64,000 nucleotides of DNA from Streptomyces sp. NBC_00523 (GTDB lineage: Bacteria; Actinomycetota; Actinomycetes; Streptomycetales; Streptomycetaceae): the NCBI RefSeq assembly GCF_036346615.1, contig NZ_CP107836.1, positions 682,001 through 746,000 of the forward strand. Direction: 5' to 3'. The notes beneath the pieces were generated by a model. The model was not told where the DNA came from. It saw only the letters and a program-made list of their open reading frames with translations, and searched no databases. Positions 9,501 to 20,382 of this stretch are shown here, one piece after another. Every line of letters begins with the position of its first letter. Position 1 is the first letter of the stretch. Made by a program: the position numbers and the translations under genes.

Positions 9501-12500
9501 GTGCCCGGTCGCGCCGGTCAGCTCGGCCTGGAAGTACAGGCCGCGCTGGAGCGGGGTGACCGGTGCGGTGCGCTCGGCGGTCGCGGCGGTGTCTGCGAGG
9601 CGTTCCAGCGCCGCGCGCCAGTGGCCGGTGAGCGCGTCGGGGACGCCTTCGGCGAGCAGGAACTCGGCGTGCAGGCTGCCGGTGGCCGCGTCGGTCCAGG
9701 CGTTCACCTCGATGGCGTACGGGCTGTCGCCCTCGCCGCCGGTGATGCGCGGGACGTCGGACTCGCCGCCCCGGCCGAGGTAGTTGAAGAGCACCTGCGG
9801 ACGGGCGGTGAGCAGGGGTGCGGTCTGCGGGTTGAGGTACCGGAGCCGGCCGTAGGCGACGTGCCCGTGCTCGTCGGGCTGGCGCGCCACGACTTCCCGG
9901 GCGGCGGCGACGGGGTCGGTGTGCGGGGTGAGGCGTACCGGTGCGATGGAGGTGAACCAGCCGACGGTACGGGTGTAGTCGTGGCCGTCCAGGGCGGGGA
10001 CCCGGCCGTGGCGTTCCAGGTCGACCGCGAGGTCGGTGGGCTCTGGCTGGACGCGGGTCAGGGCGGTGCGCAGGGCGCCGCAGAGCAGTTCGGTGAGGCC
10101 GATGCCCAGGGCGGCGGGCGCGGTCCGCGTGACCCGGTCGCTCACCTCGGGGCCGAGGACCACGGTCGTCTCGCGCAGCTCCCCGTCGGCGGGCAGCGCG
10201 GCGGGGGCGTCGAGCACCGTGATCCAGTCGCCCAGGTCCTCGGTGGTGTGCGCGGCCCGGGCGGTGAGCGCGTCGGCATACTCGGCGTAGGAGGTGGTCG
10301 CGGGCGGCAGGGCCTCGCCGCGCAGGGCGGTGGCCAGGTCGTCCAGGACGATCAGCCAGGACACCGTGTCGACGGCGAGGTGGTGCGCGGTGACGACCAG
10401 GGTCCGGGTGGCGGCCAGCCAGGTGAACGCGACGACCTCGCCGTTCTCCGGGTTCAGGTGTGCGGCGGCCGCGTTGGCGGCGAGCGCCGGGTCACCGAAG
10501 TCCGCGTGGACGAGGGAGACCTCGCGGGCGGGCTCGGTGCGCGGCGTCCACACGCCGTGCCGGGTGTCCAGGCTCATCCGCAGGGCCGGGTGGGCGGCCA
10601 CGACGGCGTTCGCGGCGCGCTCGATGTCGGCGGGCGTGATCCCCTCGGGCGTGACCATCGTCCGGGCCTGGGCGAACCCGTCGAGCGGGCCGTCGAGTTC
10701 GCGCCTGCGCAGCATGACCGGCGTCGGGGCGAAGGGCCCGTCGTCGCGGCGCCTGTGCTCGGGCGCGGCGGTCTGCGGGGCGCGCGAGCGGAGCTCCTCG
10801 GCGAGGGCGCGCGGGGTCTTGCAGAGGAACACGTCCCGGGGCGCGATGGCCAGACCGCGTGCCCGGGCCCGGTTGATGACGGTGATCGCGACGATGCTGT
10901 CGCCGCCCGCCATGAAGAAGTCGGTGTCCTCGTCGACGGCCGCACCGGGCAGTACCTCCGCGAAGATCGCGGTCAGCGCGGGGAGCGCGGAGCCGTCCAC
11001 CGGGGCGGGGGCGGTGGCCGGCTGTGTGGCGGCCCGGGCGGTCAGCGCCTTGCGGTCGAGCTTGCCGTTGACCGTGAGCGGCAGCGCGTCGGCCGTCAGC
11101 ACCCGGCCGGGCACCATGTGCACGGGCAGCTTCGCGGCGAGCAGGACGCCGAGGTCGCCGGGGACCCGGCCCACGACGTGCGCGACGAGCTGGTCGCCGT
11201 CGGCCGACGGGGTGACGGCCACGTCGACCACGCCGTCCAGTTCGCGGACCGCCGCCTCGACCTCGCCGAGCTCGATCCGGAAGCCCTTGAGCTGCACCTG
11301 GTCGTCGGCGCGCCCGGCGAACTCCAGCTCGCCGTCGAGCGTGCGTCGGGCCAGGTCGCCCGTGTGGTACATCCGGGAGCCGTCGTCCGCGAAGGGGTTG
11401 GCGACGAAGCGCCCGGCGGTGAGGCCCGGGCGGCCCAGGTAACCGAGGGAGACCTGGTCGCCCGCCACGTAGATCGCGCCGACCCGGCCGGGCGGGACCG
11501 GGCGGAGCCGGTCGTCCAGCAGATAAGTCGTCAGGCCGGGGACCGGGCCGCCGATCGGGCTGACGTCGGCGCCGAAGTCCTCGTCGGTGAGGACCCGGTG
11601 GGTGACGTGGACGGTGGTCTCGGTGATGCCGTACATGTTGACCAGCTCGGGCGACCCGGTGCCGTACCGCTCGACCCAGCCGCGCAGCCGGACCGGGTCC
11701 AGCGCCTCGCCGCCGAAGATGATCCGGCGCAGCGCGGTGGCCCGTTCCCCGGCGTGCCGGTCGGCCTCGATGAACTGGTAGAAGGCGGACGGGGTCTGGT
11801 TGAGGACGGTGACCCCGCGCTCGCGCACCAGGCGGTGGAAGTCGACCGGGGAGCGGGTCAGCCCGTAGTCCGGGACCAGGAGCTCCCCGCCGTGCGCCAG
11901 CGCGCCCCACAGCTCCCAGACGGCGAAGTCGAAGGAGTACGAGTGGAACTGCACCCACACGTCGTCGGGCCCGAAGTCCATGTCGGCGCGGGTGTTCGCG
12001 AGCAGCGCGGCCACGCTGCGGTGCGGGACGACGACGCCCTTGGGGCGGCCGGTCGAACCCGAGGTGTAGATGACGTACGCCGGGTCGTGCGGGGCGGGGC
12101 CCGTCGGGGCCGCCGGTGCCTCGCCGGTCCCGGCCGGTTCCTCGTCGAGGACGAGCACCCGGGCCGGGACGCCCGCCCGCTCAAGGAGCCGGGTGAAGCG
12201 CTCGCGCTCGTCCGGGCCGACCAGGACGGCCTGCGGGGCGGCGTCGCCGAGGATGTACTCCAGCCGCTCGTCGGGGTACGCCTGGTCGAGCGGGACGTAG
12301 GCGCCGCCCGCCGAGACGATGGCGATGAGCGCGGTGACCTGTTCCAGGGAGCGCGGTACGGCGACGGCGACGCGCAGGCCCGGCCGGACCCCGGCGGCGC
12401 GCAGGGTCGCGGCCAGCCGGTCCTTGGCGGCGGCGAGTTCGCCGTACGTCAGGGAGGTGGTGGTGCCGTCGAGGCCGCACCGGGTGACGGCGGTGGCGGC

Positions 12501-15500
12501 CGGGTCGCGCCGGGCGGCGGTGTCGAACAGGGCGTCCAGCGTGGTCGGGGCGGTGCCGGGGGCGAGGCGCGCGGTGTCCTCGGCCGCCGGCTCCCGGACC
12601 CGGGCGCCGGGCCGGGTGAGGAGGCCGGTGAGGGTGCGGGTGAAGGTGTCCAGGATGCGCCGGGCACCCGGTTCCCGCAGGAGGGCGCCGTCGTAGATCA
12701 GGTTGAAGCGGGGGCGGCCGTCGGGGGCGCGCTCGACCACCAGGGTCAGCGGGTAGTGCGGGGCGCCCTCGTTCACGATGCCGGAGACGACCAGCTCGTC
12801 ACCGGGGCTGCGCAGCGCGGTCACATCGGTGGCGACGTCGAACACCACCAGGGTGTCGAAGCGGGCGGCGGCGCCCTCGAGGCGGCCGATCCGCGCCAGG
12901 GAGACGTGCTGGTGCGCCAGGACCGCGCTCTGGTGATCGCGTACGGAGGTGAGCAGGTCCCCCGCGGTGGTGGACGCGGTCCAACGGGCGCGTACCGGAA
13001 TGGTGTTGATGAGGAGACCCACCATGTCCGCGATGCCGGGCACATCGGCGTCGCGGCCCGAGACGGTGGAGCCGAACACCACGTCCTCCCGGTGCAGCAG
13101 ACCGCCCAGCGTCACCGCCCAGGCGCTGTGCACGGCCACGCTCAGCGGCACCCCGGCCTCGCGGGTGGCGGTGTCGATGTCGTGGGCGGGCTCCACGGCC
13201 GTGTCGGCGAACGTGTCGGACGGGGTGTGTCCCTCGGCGACGAGGGAGGGGCCGGGCAGTCCGGCCAGCTGCTCGCCCCAGACCCGGTCGCTCTCCTCGT
13301 CGTCGCGGGCGGCGAGCAGGCGTACGTAGTCGGCGAAGCCGCCCGCCCGGTAGGCCGCGCCGGGCCGGTGGTACTCGGCGAGCAGCGCGCGGAGCATCGG
13401 CGGCACGGACCAGCCGTCGGCGACGATGTGGTGCACGGTCTGCACGAGCACGGTACGTCCGGGGCCGCCCCGCACGAGTGTGTACCGCATCAGGGGTCCG
13501 GAGGCCAGGTCGAACCCGGCGCGGCGGTCCCGCTCGGCGAGGTCGCGGATCTCGTCGTCGGTGATGCCGGGGCGGTCCAGGACGGTGAAGGGGGCCTCGG
13601 TGCCGCTCTCCAGGACGGAGACGACCCGGCCGTCGGCAAGGGCCGTGAAGCGCGCGGCCAGGTTCGGGTACAGGGTGAGCAGCCGGGTGGCGGCCGCCGC
13701 GAGGCGTCCGGGGTCCACCTCGCCGTCCAGGGTGAGGAGTTGCTGTTCGACGTAGCTGCCCGCCGACTCGTCGTCGTAGACCGAGTGGAAGTACAGGCCC
13801 TCCTGGAGCGGGGTCAGCGGCAGGATGTCGCGCAGGGCGGGTCCGTCGAGCGCGTCCACGTCGGCCTGGGTGAGCGGGACGGGCGCGAAGTCGCTGGGCG
13901 AGTGGCCGCCGCCGTCGAGGGCGGCCAGGGCGGTCAGGGCGTCCTGGAAGTACCCGCCGAGGGTGTCGATGTCCTGGTCGGTGAACATGCCCTCGGGCCA
14001 GGAGACGGTGGTGGCGAGGCCGTAGGCGCCGCTCGCGTCGGGTTCGGCGATGGCGTTGAACTCCAGGGCGCGCGGCAGCCGCATCCGCGGGTCGCGCTTC
14101 TCGCCCAGCCGGCCGGTGGTCCCTGCGAGCTGCCAGTCCCCGCCGGTGCCCGCGTCGAACCGGCCGAGGTAGTTGAAGAGCACCTGGGGCGCGGGCGGTG
14201 CTTCGAGGGCGCCGTGCAGGTGGCGCAGGGCGCCGTAGGACAGGCCGTTGTGCGGTACGAGGGCGAGGTCTTCCTTCACCGCCTTGAGGGCGGCGGCGAG
14301 GTCGGCCGCCGGGCCGGGGTCCACGGTCACGGGGAAGAGGGTGGTGAACCAGCCCACGGTCCGCGACAGGTCGGGCTCGAATCCGGCGGTGCCCGCGACC
14401 GCCTGGCCCTCGCGGCCGTGGCCTTCGAGTTCGATGTGCGCGAAGGTCTGGTCCTGGCCGAGGTCGCGCCGCCACCGGGCGAGGGCGACGGCGAGCCCGG
14501 TGAGCAGGACGTCGTTGACGCCCGCGTGGAACCTGGCGGGGATCTCGCCCAGCAGGGCGGAGGTGGTGGCGGGGCCGAGCGTGAAGGTCCGCACGCGCTC
14601 CCGGGCGACCGTGTCGTTCTCGGTGAGGGGGCGGCGGCCCAGCGGCGCGTCCGGGCCCGGGAGGGGGCGCGCGTAGTGGTCCCGGTCGGCGTCGAAGGCG
14701 GCGTGGCCGAGGAGTCCGGCCCAGCGGCGGAACGAGGTGCCCTCGCGGGGCAGTGCGACTGGGGCGCCCGCGACGGACTGCTCCCAGGCGGTGGCCAGGT
14801 CCTCGGTCAGGACGCGCCAGGAGACGCCGTCGACCACCACGTGATGGGCGACGAGGACGAGTTGGCGGGCCTCGCTGCGCCAGACGGCGCGCAGCATGAC
14901 GCCGTTGTCCGGGTCGAGTCCGGCGGTGGCGCGGGCGACGCAGGCGTCGAGCGGTTCGCCGCTCTCCTCCCAGGCGGCGACGGCGTCGTCCGCCCCGGGT
15001 ATGTCGAAGCTCCACCGCTCGCCGCGCACCAGCCGGGCGCGCAGCATGTCGTGGCGGCGGACGAGGGCGGTGAGGAGGTCGTCCAGCGCTCCGGCGGTCA
15101 GGTCCGCAGGGGTGTTCACCACCACGGACTGCACGAATCCGTCGATCGCGTCGGTGGTCTCGCCGAGCCACCGCACGATGGGCGTGCCGGCGACGGGACC
15201 GGTCGGCTCGTCGTCGTCCCGGGCCGTGGAGACGTCCTCGCGGCTCGCCACCGCGGCGAGTTCGCCGATGACGCTGTGGGTGAAGATCTGGCGTGCGGTG
15301 ACATGGAGACCGGTCTTGCGCAGCGCGCTCAGCAGGGAGATCGCCAGGATGCTGTCGCCGCCGAGGCGGAAGAAGTCCTGGTCGGTGCCGACCGCGTCCA
15401 GCCGCAGCACCTCCGCCACCGCCGCGCACACGGCGCGCTCCTCGTCGGTGGCGGGCGCGGTCACCGGGCCGCTCGTCAGCACCGGTTCGGGCAGGGCGGC

Positions 15501-17384
15501 CCGGTCGGTCTTGCCGTTGGCGGTGAGCGGGAAGGCGTCGAGCACGACGGTGCGGGCGGGCACCATGTACTCCACCAGGTGCGCCTCGGCCCAGGCCCGG
15601 ACGTCCTCCGGGGTCAGCTCCTCGTGTCCGGCGGCGGGGATCACGTACGCCACGAGGTAGGTGCCGCCCGCGGTGTTCTTCCGGGCGACGACACAGGTGT
15701 GCCGGACGCGGGGGTGCTCGGCGAGGCCGGCCTCCACGTCCTCGATCTCCAGCCGCATGCCGCGGATCTTGATCTGGTTGTCGGCGCGGCCCAGGAAGTC
15801 CAGCGAGCCGTCCGGCATGAACCGGGCGAGGTCACCGGTGCGGTAGAGCCGGGAGCCGTCCCGCGCGAAGGGGTTGGCCACGAAGCGGGACGCGGTCAGC
15901 CCCGGCGCGTTGACGTAGCCCCGGCCGAGCAGGAGCCCGCCCGCGTAGAGTTCGCCGCCGACGCCGACGGGGACCGGGCGCAGCTCGTCGTCCAGCACGT
16001 AGAGCTGGGTGTTGGGGTTGGCCTTGCCGATGGAGGTGGACAGGCGCTCGGCCTCGCCCCGGTAGATGACGTGCGAGACGCCGATCGTCGTCTCGGCGGG
16101 GCCGTAGCCGTGGTACAGGGGGATGCCGAGGCGGGCGCGGAACCGCTCGTACAGCTCGGGGGTCAGCAGCTCGCCGCCGCACCACACATGGCGCAGGCTG
16201 TCGAGCCGGCCGGAGTCGCCGGTCATCTCCAGCAGTACGTCGAGCATGGAGGAGACCAGGTAGGTGAAGGTGACCCGGTGCCCGGCGATGACGTCCAGTA
16301 GGTGGTGCGGGTCGCGTTCGCCGCCCGGACGGAGGACCACCAGCCGGGCGCCGGTGACCAGCGGCAGGAAGATCTCGTTGATCGAGATGTCGAAGGAGAG
16401 CGGCGCCTTGAACAGCGAGGCGTCGTCGTGGCCGAAGCCCAGGATCTCGCGGGACTGCCACAACAGGCGTTCGCTGATGGCCTCGTGGCGGATCATCGCG
16501 CCCTTCGGGCGGCCGGTCGAGCCGGAGGTGAAGATCACATAGGCGAGGGACTCCCCCGCGACCGCCACGGCGGGCGGGTCGGTGGGGTGGGCGGCGAACG
16601 CCCAGTCGTCGAGGTCGACGCGCACCGCCTCCGGTTCGCCCGGGGTCTGCTCCCCCGAGCCGCCCAGCTGGAGCGCGATCCGGGCGTCCTCGGCGACGAC
16701 GGCACGCCGGGCGGCGGGCCACAGCGGGTCGAACGGAACGAACGCGCACCCGGCCTGGAGGACCCCGAGCAGGCCGATGACCATCTCGGCGGAGCGGCCG
16801 AGGGATATCCCGACGACCTGCTCGGCGGCGAGGCCGCGCCCGGCGAGGTGGTGGGCCAGCTGGGCGCTGAGCCGCGCCGTCTGGCGGTACGTCAGGGAGC
16901 GGTGCTCGTCCACGATCGCGACGGCGTCCGGCCGCAGGCGTGCCTGCTCGCGGAACATCTCCACGATCGTGGGGCGGTCCCGGTCCGCGCCGGTGTCGTT
17001 CCAGCGGGCCAGTTCCTCGATGCGCGTGGCGGGCCCGGAGGGGGCGATGGTGCCGAGCGGCCGGTCGGGGAAGGCGGCGAGGTCGTCCAGGGCGAGCTGC
17101 GCTTCGTCCCGGTCCACGCCCTCGGGAAGGGCGATGAAGCCGTCCGTGCCGGTCTCCCAGCCGGCGGGAGCCGTACCGCCGTTGTCGGCCCAGCCGAGCA
17201 CGTCGGCGAAGAGGGTGGCGGGCGTCAGGTCGATGCCCTCCGGGCTCCGGCCACTCGCCCAGTACGCCAGGCCGATGGCGCAGGCTTCGGTCAGGGTCCG
17301 GTCGTCGCGGTCGCCGGTCCGGCGGCGCAACTCCGCCAGTCCCCGGGGAAAAAGCCGTACGTGGTGACCGCTCGGTTCCGACAT
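6507..17384 (-). CDS. cchH: Trimodular NRPS, coelichelin synthetase
   Basis: 3625-residue NRPS ordered A1-T1-E1-C2-A2-T2-E2-C3-A3-T3 after an unassigned N-terminal stretch of about 110 residues. Approximate positions: A1 140-630, T1 Ser 677 (LGGDS), E1 733-1150 (HHVVVDG), C2 1190-1600 (HHIVADG), A2 1616-2110, T2 Ser 2161, E2 2215-2590 (HHLAVDT), C3 2605-3020, A3 3040-3530, T3 Ser 3583 (LGGHS). There is no thioesterase. Specificity codes read by aligning to PheA are DINYWGGIGK, DFWNIGMVHK and DMENLGLINK, matching as I recall the coelichelin codes for hydroxyformyl-ornithine, threonine and hydroxy-ornithine. The E domains after modules 1 and 2 fit two D residues. The ATG at 17384 is preferred (GGAG upstream) over the one at 17411, which abuts the iron box. 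C3 has HLLLWDG where HHxxxDG is expected. Confidence 0.96.
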   Translation of the reverse strand: MSEPSGHHVRLFPRGLAELRRRTGDRDDRTLTEACAIGLAYWASGRSPEGIDLTPATLFADVLGWADNGGTAPAGWETGTDGFIALPEGVDRDEAQLALDDLAAFPDRPLGTIAPSGPATRIEELARWNDTGADRDRPTIVEMFREQARLRPDAVAIVDEHRSLTYRQTARLSAQLAHHLAGRGLAAEQVVGISLGRSAEMVIGLLGVLQAGCAFVPFDPLWPAARRAVVAEDARIALQLGGSGEQTPGEPEAVRVDLDDWAFAAHPTDPPAVAVAGESLAYVIFTSGSTGRPKGAMIRHEAISERLLWQSREILGFGHDDASLFKAPLSFDISINEIFLPLVTGARLVVLRPGGERDPHHLLDVIAGHRVTFTYLVSSMLDVLLEMTGDSGRLDSLRHVWCGGELLTPELYERFRARLGIPLYHGYGPAETTIGVSHVIYRGEAERLSTSIGKANPNTQLYVLDDELRPVPVGVGGELYAGGLLLGRGYVNAPGLTASRFVANPFARDGSRLYRTGDLARFMPDGSLDFLGRADNQIKIRGMRLEIEDVEAGLAEHPRVRHTCVVARKNTAGGTYLVAYVIPAAGHEELTPEDVRAWAEAHLVEYMVPARTVVLDAFPLTANGKTDRAALPEPVLTSGPVTAPATDEERAVCAAVAEVLRLDAVGTDQDFFRLGGDSILAISLLSALRKTGLHVTARQIFTHSVIGELAAVASREDVSTARDDDEPTGPVAGTPIVRWLGETTDAIDGFVQSVVVNTPADLTAGALDDLLTALVRRHDMLRARLVRGERWSFDIPGADDAVAAWEESGEPLDACVARATAGLDPDNGVMLRAVWRSEARQLVLVAHHVVVDGVSWRVLTEDLATAWEQSVAGAPVALPREGTSFRRWAGLLGHAAFDADRDHYARPLPGPDAPLGRRPLTENDTVARERVRTFTLGPATTSALLGEIPARFHAGVNDVLLTGLAVALARWRRDLGQDQTFAHIELEGHGREGQAVAGTAGFEPDLSRTVGWFTTLFPVTVDPGPAADLAAALKAVKEDLALVPHNGLSYGALRHLHGALEAPPAPQVLFNYLGRFDAGTGGDWQLAGTTGRLGEKRDPRMRLPRALEFNAIAEPDASGAYGLATTVSWPEGMFTDQDIDTLGGYFQDALTALAALDGGGHSPSDFAPVPLTQADVDALDGPALRDILPLTPLQEGLYFHSVYDDESAGSYVEQQLLTLDGEVDPGRLAAAATRLLTLYPNLAARFTALADGRVVSVLESGTEAPFTVLDRPGITDDEIRDLAERDRRAGFDLASGPLMRYTLVRGGPGRTVLVQTVHHIVADGWSVPPMLRALLAEYHRPGAAYRAGGFADYVRLLAARDDEESDRVWGEQLAGLPGPSLVAEGHTPSDTFADTAVEPAHDIDTATREAGVPLSVAVHSAWAVTLGGLLHREDVVFGSTVSGRDADVPGIADMVGLLINTIPVRARWTASTTAGDLLTSVRDHQSAVLAHQHVSLARIGRLEGAAARFDTLVVFDVATDVTALRSPGDELVVSGIVNEGAPHYPLTLVVERAPDGRPRFNLIYDGALLREPGARRILDTFTRTLTGLLTRPGARVREPAAEDTARLAPGTAPTTLDALFDTAARRDPAATAVTRCGLDGTTTSLTYGELAAAKDRLAATLRAAGVRPGLRVAVAVPRSLEQVTALIAIVSAGGAYVPLDQAYPDERLEYILGDAAPQAVLVGPDERERFTRLLERAGVPARVLVLDEEPAGTGEAPAAPTGPAPHDPAYVIYTSGSTGRPKGVVVPHRSVAALLANTRADMDFGPDDVWVQFHSYSFDFAVWELWGALAHGGELLVPDYGLTRSPVDFHRLVRERGVTVLNQTPSAFYQFIEADRHAGERATALRRIIFGGEALDPVRLRGWVERYGTGSPELVNMYGITETTVHVTHRVLTDEDFGADVSPIGGPVPGLTTYLLDDRLRPVPPGRVGAIYVAGDQVSLGYLGRPGLTAGRFVANPFADDGSRMYHTGDLARRTLDGELEFAGRADDQVQLKGFRIELGEVEAAVRELDGVVDVAVTPSADGDQLVAHVVGRVPGDLGVLLAAKLPVHMVPGRVLTADALPLTVNGKLDRKALTARAATQPATAPAPVDGSALPALTAIFAEVLPGAAVDEDTDFFMAGGDSIVAITVINRARARGLAIAPRDVFLCKTPRALAEELRSRAPQTAAPEHRRRDDGPFAPTPVMLRRRELDGPLDGFAQARTMVTPEGITPADIERAANAVVAAHPALRMSLDTRHGVWTPRTEPAREVSLVHADFGDPALAANAAAAHLNPENGEVVAFTWLAATRTLVVTAHHLAVDTVSWLIVLDDLATALRGEALPPATTSYAEYADALTARAAHTTEDLGDWITVLDAPAALPADGELRETTVVLGPEVSDRVTRTAPAALGIGLTELLCGALRTALTRVQPEPTDLAVDLERHGRVPALDGHDYTRTVGWFTSIAPVRLTPHTDPVAAAREVVARQPDEHGHVAYGRLRYLNPQTAPLLTARPQVLFNYLGRGGESDVPRITGGEGDSPYAIEVNAWTDAATGSLHAEFLLAEGVPDALTGHWRAALERLADTAATAERTAPVTPLQRGLYFQAELTGATGHYVAQSHFTFDRRLDTGALADAMAYVIARHPVVGAGFTTDEDGNPVQILRAGTRVGVRTVEVASEAESDALRARDRDTGFDPGEPPLIRLTVHRLPDGRDGLLLSYHLLLWDGWSREILLRDLFDAYAALVAGEPLTDATPRTPGFEDHARELAAKDPAVAERFWAEHLTGLTGPTLLAGAQPPRTDELPRALLHTLSAELSELLRGAAKAHGVTLNTVLTGAFGLLLGAHTGRGDAVFGVTVSGREGEGLGDIVGVLLNTVPMWTRARPGDTVREYLARVQAARVEAMEHEHLGLGEIQRASGHDTLFDNLFVLQNFLDPDALAGINARHGITSVRADDSTHYPYTWVVTPGDRLTVKLEHRDDDPAAARRLLDGYVRLLEDLARATGPVGALPGPGAAPGPAVRTDFGTDTVVDRFDRAADRHPDRVALVADGAAMTFGQLRDRSREVAGVLAGRGIGPERAVGIAVPRSLDSIVALFAVLRTGAAYVPLELDHPDERIAAIVADARPDVTLTVSTVAPRLTGELIELDRPLPAAEPYTTFAPGDPDRLRHPAYTIYTSGSTGRPKGVVTEYAGLTNMLVNHQRRIFEPVLAEHGHRTFRIAHTVSFAFDMSWEELLWLADGHEVHICDEELRRDAPRLVAYCLDHGIDVINVTPTYARQLVAEGLLDHPGRRPALVLLGGEAVTPGLWQRLADTEGTVGYNLYGPTEYTINTLGVGTFECQDPVVGVAIDNTEVYVLDPWLRPLPDGVPGELYVSGAGIARGYLGQPAQTSHRFVACPFGAPGERMYRTGDLVVRRPDGNLAYLGRTDQQVKIRGHRVEPGEVEAAFAAHPAVRFAAAVAQPDPQVDGAHRLAAYLVLDHGDLAAVAAEVGAALPDFLRPSHYAEVDSIPLTVNGKADTKSLPEPKPLGVLAGAGERAPETDTEITVCEFFAEALDLDDDEVSAVSDFVSLGGHSMLAVRLTGLLRREYGPVITIRDLFTLRTPEAIAGHLDEHS

Positions 17385-17411
17385 CGAGGACTCCGCTTCT
17401 CTCCGAGGCAT

Positions 17412-17430
17412 TTAGCTGAGCCTAACCTAA
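17412..17430 (-). promoter_or_regulatory. Iron box upstream of cchH
   Basis: TTAGCTGAGCCTAACCTAA on the plus strand. Its complement TTAGGTTAGGCTCAGCTAA is 18 of 19 to the iron-box form. It lies 27 bp before the preferred cchH start and just after the cchG stop, so it should control the cchH-cchI unit. Confidence 0.92.
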
Positions 17431-17441
17431 GTAAGCACGGC

Positions 17442-19214
17442 CTAACTTCCTTCTCGCCACGCTCGCCACAGCCGGGCGTAGCGGCCGCCGAGGGCGACCA
17501 GCTCCTGGTGGGAGCCCTGTTCCACCACGCGCCCGGCGTCCAGGACGGCGATACGGTCCGCCGCCATCGCCTGGGTCAGCCGGTGCGCCACGAACAGCGT
17601 CGTGCGTCCCGCACAGGCCGCCAGGACGGCGCGTTCCAGCTCCGCGGCACCCTCGCTGCCCGCCTCGGCGGTGGACTCGTCCAGCACCACCACGGGTGAA
17701 CGGGCCAGCACCAGGCGGGCCAGGGCGATCTGGGCCACCTTGGTGACGTCCAGCCGCTCGCCGCCCTCGCCGACCGCGGTGTGCAGCCCTTCGGGAAGCG
17801 CCTCCACCCAGTCGGCGGCGCCCACCGTCCGCAGGGCGTCCAGCAGTTGGGCCTCGCTCGCCCCGGGCGCGGACAGCCGGAGGTCGTCGGCGAGCGGGCC
17901 GGAGAACACATGGGTCTCCTGGGTGAGGATGCTCACCAGGGCCCGCGCGCCCGCCTCGTCCACCTCGGCCAGATCGGTCGTCCCGATGCGCACCGAACCC
18001 GACTGCGGGGTGCCGATACCGGCGATCAGCGCGGCCAGGGTCGATTTCCCGGCGCCGGTCGCCCCCACCAGGGCGAGGGAGCCGCCGGCCGGAATGGTGA
18101 GGCTCACCTCGCGCAGGACCGGCTCCTCCGAGCCGGGATAGCGATACGTCAGCCCCTCCACCGCCACCCGGTACGGCACGTCCTGAGCGGGCGTCACGCC
18201 GGGGTCGCCCACCAGTCTCTCCTCGGCGTCCTCCCCCAGGACCCCGACCAGACGGGTCAGGCTGGCGCCCGACTTCTGCGCCTCGTCGAAGGTGAACATG
18301 ATCGCGCCGAGCGGGGTGAACAGCCGGTGGAACATGAGCGGGGCGGCCGCGACCTCGCCGAGGGTGGCCGCGTCGCCCTCCAACAGGGCGTACCCGACCA
18401 GGAGGATGAGGACCAGCCCGATGAACTCCGCGCGATTCTCCCGGCCGACGAACCGGCCGAAGAAGCGGAACACCTCGACGCCCAGATCGCGTACCCGCCA
18501 GGACTCGGTGGTGACCTTCTCGCGGAACGCGCCCTCCAGGCGGTACGCCCGGACCGTGTCGATCCCGTTGAGGCCGCTGATCAGCGCCTGGGCCCGGTCG
18601 GCCTGGGCCGCGCGCTGCTTGCGGTAGAGCGGGGCGGAGCGCGGCAGGTACCAGCGCAGGGCCAGCGCGTACGCGGGCAGCGCGCCGGCGCCCGCGAGAC
18701 CGAGCCGCCAGTCCAGGCCGAACATGCCGACGGTGGCGATGGCGACCAGCACCCCCGCCGAGAACACGGTGGGAATCGCGCTCCTGATGCCCCGCGAGAG
18801 CACGGCGACGTCGTCGCCGACCCGGGAGAGCACATCGCCGCGGCCGACCTGTTCCAGCCGGGTGCTCGGCATGCCGAGCACCGCACGGACGGCGCCTTCC
18901 CGCAGCGTCGCCAGCAGGTCGGCGCCGAGCCGTCCGATCAGATACGTCGATGCCGCGGTGGCCGCCGCGCCGAGCAGCGCGGCGGCCACCATCAGCGCCC
19001 CGACCCTGACCAGCACCGTGCGCGACTCGCCGTCCACGACCCCGTCGACCACCTGGCCGAGCAGCAGCACGGGGAGCACCTGGAGTGCCGCCCCCGCCAC
19101 GGTCGTGAGGAGGGTCGCGGCGGTCAGCCACGGCACCGCGCGGCAGTGGGCGAGGAGCCAGCGGGTGGCCTCACCGCCCGTCGCCGTGCGCAGGGTGGGG
19201 GCGGCGAGGGTCAC
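17442..19214 (-). CDS. cchG: ABC exporter half-transporter, catalytic partner (CchG)
   Basis: Type I ABC exporter half-transporter, 590 residues: a six-helix membrane domain (about residues 20-320) then an NBD. Walker A (GATGAGKST), the Q-loop (LTQET), Walker B (VVVLDEST) and the H-loop (VAHRLT) are intact, but the signature motif is lost: LDVTKVAQ replaces LSGGQRQR. This is the mirror image of CchI, so the pair should form a heterodimer with a single consensus ATP site made of CchG Walker motifs and CchI LSGGQ. The GTG start shares bases with the cchF stop (GTGA, 4-bp overlap), which indicates translational coupling; upstream in-frame codons lie inside cchF. Role: siderophore export, inferred from family and position. 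Confidence 0.92.
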   Translation of the reverse strand: MTLAAPTLRTATGGEATRWLLAHCRAVPWLTAATLLTTVAGAALQVLPVLLLGQVVDGVVDGESRTVLVRVGALMVAAALLGAAATAASTYLIGRLGADLLATLREGAVRAVLGMPSTRLEQVGRGDVLSRVGDDVAVLSRGIRSAIPTVFSAGVLVAIATVGMFGLDWRLGLAGAGALPAYALALRWYLPRSAPLYRKQRAAQADRAQALISGLNGIDTVRAYRLEGAFREKVTTESWRVRDLGVEVFRFFGRFVGRENRAEFIGLVLILLVGYALLEGDAATLGEVAAAPLMFHRLFTPLGAIMFTFDEAQKSGASLTRLVGVLGEDAEERLVGDPGVTPAQDVPYRVAVEGLTYRYPGSEEPVLREVSLTIPAGGSLALVGATGAGKSTLAALIAGIGTPQSGSVRIGTTDLAEVDEAGARALVSILTQETHVFSGPLADDLRLSAPGASEAQLLDALRTVGAADWVEALPEGLHTAVGEGGERLDVTKVAQIALARLVLARSPVVVLDESTAEAGSEGAAELERAVLAACAGRTTLFVAHRLTQAMAADRIAVLDAGRVVEQGSHQELVALGGRYARLWRAWREGS

Positions 19215-20269
19215 TTGGCGGCCGCCGCCTTCACGAGCTCGTCCACCGCGTACGGCATGGACAGCAGCGTGCCCTGCGAGATGGCGGCGCCGACCGCCGG
19301 GCCCTCGCTGTCGAGGAGGTAGGTCACCCGGCCCTCCTTGAACGCCTTGAGGTTGCTGAAGAGTTCGGACTTCTTCAGGGCGTCCGTGTCGGCCTTGTCG
19401 TTGATGACGAAGACCCGGTCGACGTCCACGAGGTCCATGCGTTCCGGGGAGAGCTTGGTGTAGAACTTGCCGCCGGCGATCTTGTCGATCTCGGTGTCGC
19501 CCTGGTAGCCGATGCCGGTCAGCAGGCGTCCGCGCACGTCGGTGGTGGTGAACGGCGCCACCGAGTTGTCGTACCAGGACAGGGCGACGGCGGTCTGCTC
19601 GGCGAACTCGGGGTGCGCCTTCTTGGCGGTGTCCAACTGCTCCTGGATGCCGTCCACCATCTCCTTGCCCTCCTTCTCCTTGCCGAGGGCCTTGGCGATG
19701 TGCAGCGCGTTGTCCTGCCACGGAGCGCTGAAGGGCTCCTTCTCGCCCTTGGTGCGGGCCACCGTTGGGGCGATCTTCGACAGCTTGTCGTAGGCGGCCT
19801 GGTCGATCTCGGAGTAGACGGCGACGATCAGGTCGGGGCGCAGGCCCGCGATCTTCTCGTAGTTGGGGCCGGAGTCACCGTTCTTCATGATGACCTCGGG
19901 GCGGGCGTCCCCCCACTTGTCCTTGGTCCAGGGCCACTGGGTGTTGATGTCGGGGGTCTTGCCCTCGGGGTTCGGGTACTGGTCGACCATGCCGACCGGC
20001 TTGATTCCGAACGCCAGGATGTCCTGGTCGTCCGTGTAGCCGACAGAGACGACCCGCTTCGGAGCCTTGGTGATCTTCGTGGACCCGAAGGCGTGCTCCA
20101 CGGTGACAGGGAAGGCGCCGTCCGCCGAGGCCGCCGGGGCCTTGTCGGCCGCCTTGTCCTCGGAGTCGGAGCCGCAGCCCGCGAGGAGGCCGACGCCGAG
20201 GGCCGCCGCGGTCATGACCGCCGCGAGCCGCCGCCGCGACCTGGTGGGCGTGGTTCTGTCGAGGAGCAT
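19211..20269 (-). CDS. cchF: Ferri-coelichelin-binding lipoprotein
   Basis: Substrate-binding protein of the FepB/periplasmic-binding class, 352 residues, anchored on the outer face of the membrane. The N-terminus is a lipoprotein signal peptide: RSRRR, a hydrophobic stretch, then lipobox LLAGC with Cys32, followed by a charged, Ala-rich linker. The mature part shows KAPKRVVSVGYTDDQDILAFGI, typical of siderophore-binding proteins, and RPDLIVAVYSEI. AAGGGA precedes the ATG at 20269. The stop overlaps the cchG start. It should deliver the ferric siderophore to the CchC/CchD permease with CchE. A weaker iron-box-like element lies 65 bp upstream. Confidence 0.93.
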   Translation of the reverse strand: MLLDRTTPTRSRRRLAAVMTAAALGVGLLAGCGSDSEDKAADKAPAASADGAFPVTVEHAFGSTKITKAPKRVVSVGYTDDQDILAFGIKPVGMVDQYPNPEGKTPDINTQWPWTKDKWGDARPEVIMKNGDSGPNYEKIAGLRPDLIVAVYSEIDQAAYDKLSKIAPTVARTKGEKEPFSAPWQDNALHIAKALGKEKEGKEMVDGIQEQLDTAKKAHPEFAEQTAVALSWYDNSVAPFTTTDVRGRLLTGIGYQGDTEIDKIAGGKFYTKLSPERMDLVDVDRVFVINDKADTDALKKSELFSNLKAFKEGRVTYLLDSEGPAVGAAISQGTLLSMPYAVDELVKAAAAK

Positions 20270-20333
20270 CCGAATCCCTTGCTTTCACACTGTCACTTGG
20301 GCCTTGCATAAGGGCAGCCAAACCTTACCCCGA

Positions 20334-20352
20334 CTAGGTGAGGCCAGCCTAG
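20334..20352 (-). promoter_or_regulatory. Degenerate iron-box-like element upstream of cchF
   Basis: CTAGGTGAGGCCAGCCTAG matches 14 of 19 consensus positions and is symmetric at its ends (CTAGG/CCTAG). A second half-site run, AGCCTTACCT, follows at 20351-20360. It is the only operator candidate in the 113-bp cchE-cchF gap and probably gives weaker repression of cchF-cchG than the other boxes. Confidence 0.6.
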
Positions 20353-20382
20353 CCTTACCTGGGCACTTCCTTGAACCTGAAA

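Noticed and set aside
6420..16301. Very long open frame (about 3290 codons) on the plus strand opposite the NRPS gene
   Set aside because: It is the antisense shadow of cchH caused by GC bias. The product is Gly/Val/Glu/Arg/Asp-rich without any domain, while the minus strand has perfect NRPS motifs.
17409..17411. ATG at 17411 as the cchH start
   Set aside because: It directly abuts the iron box and has no ribosome-binding site, while the ATG at 17384 has GGAG at good spacing. It stays possible if the mRNA is leaderless, as proposed for argB.
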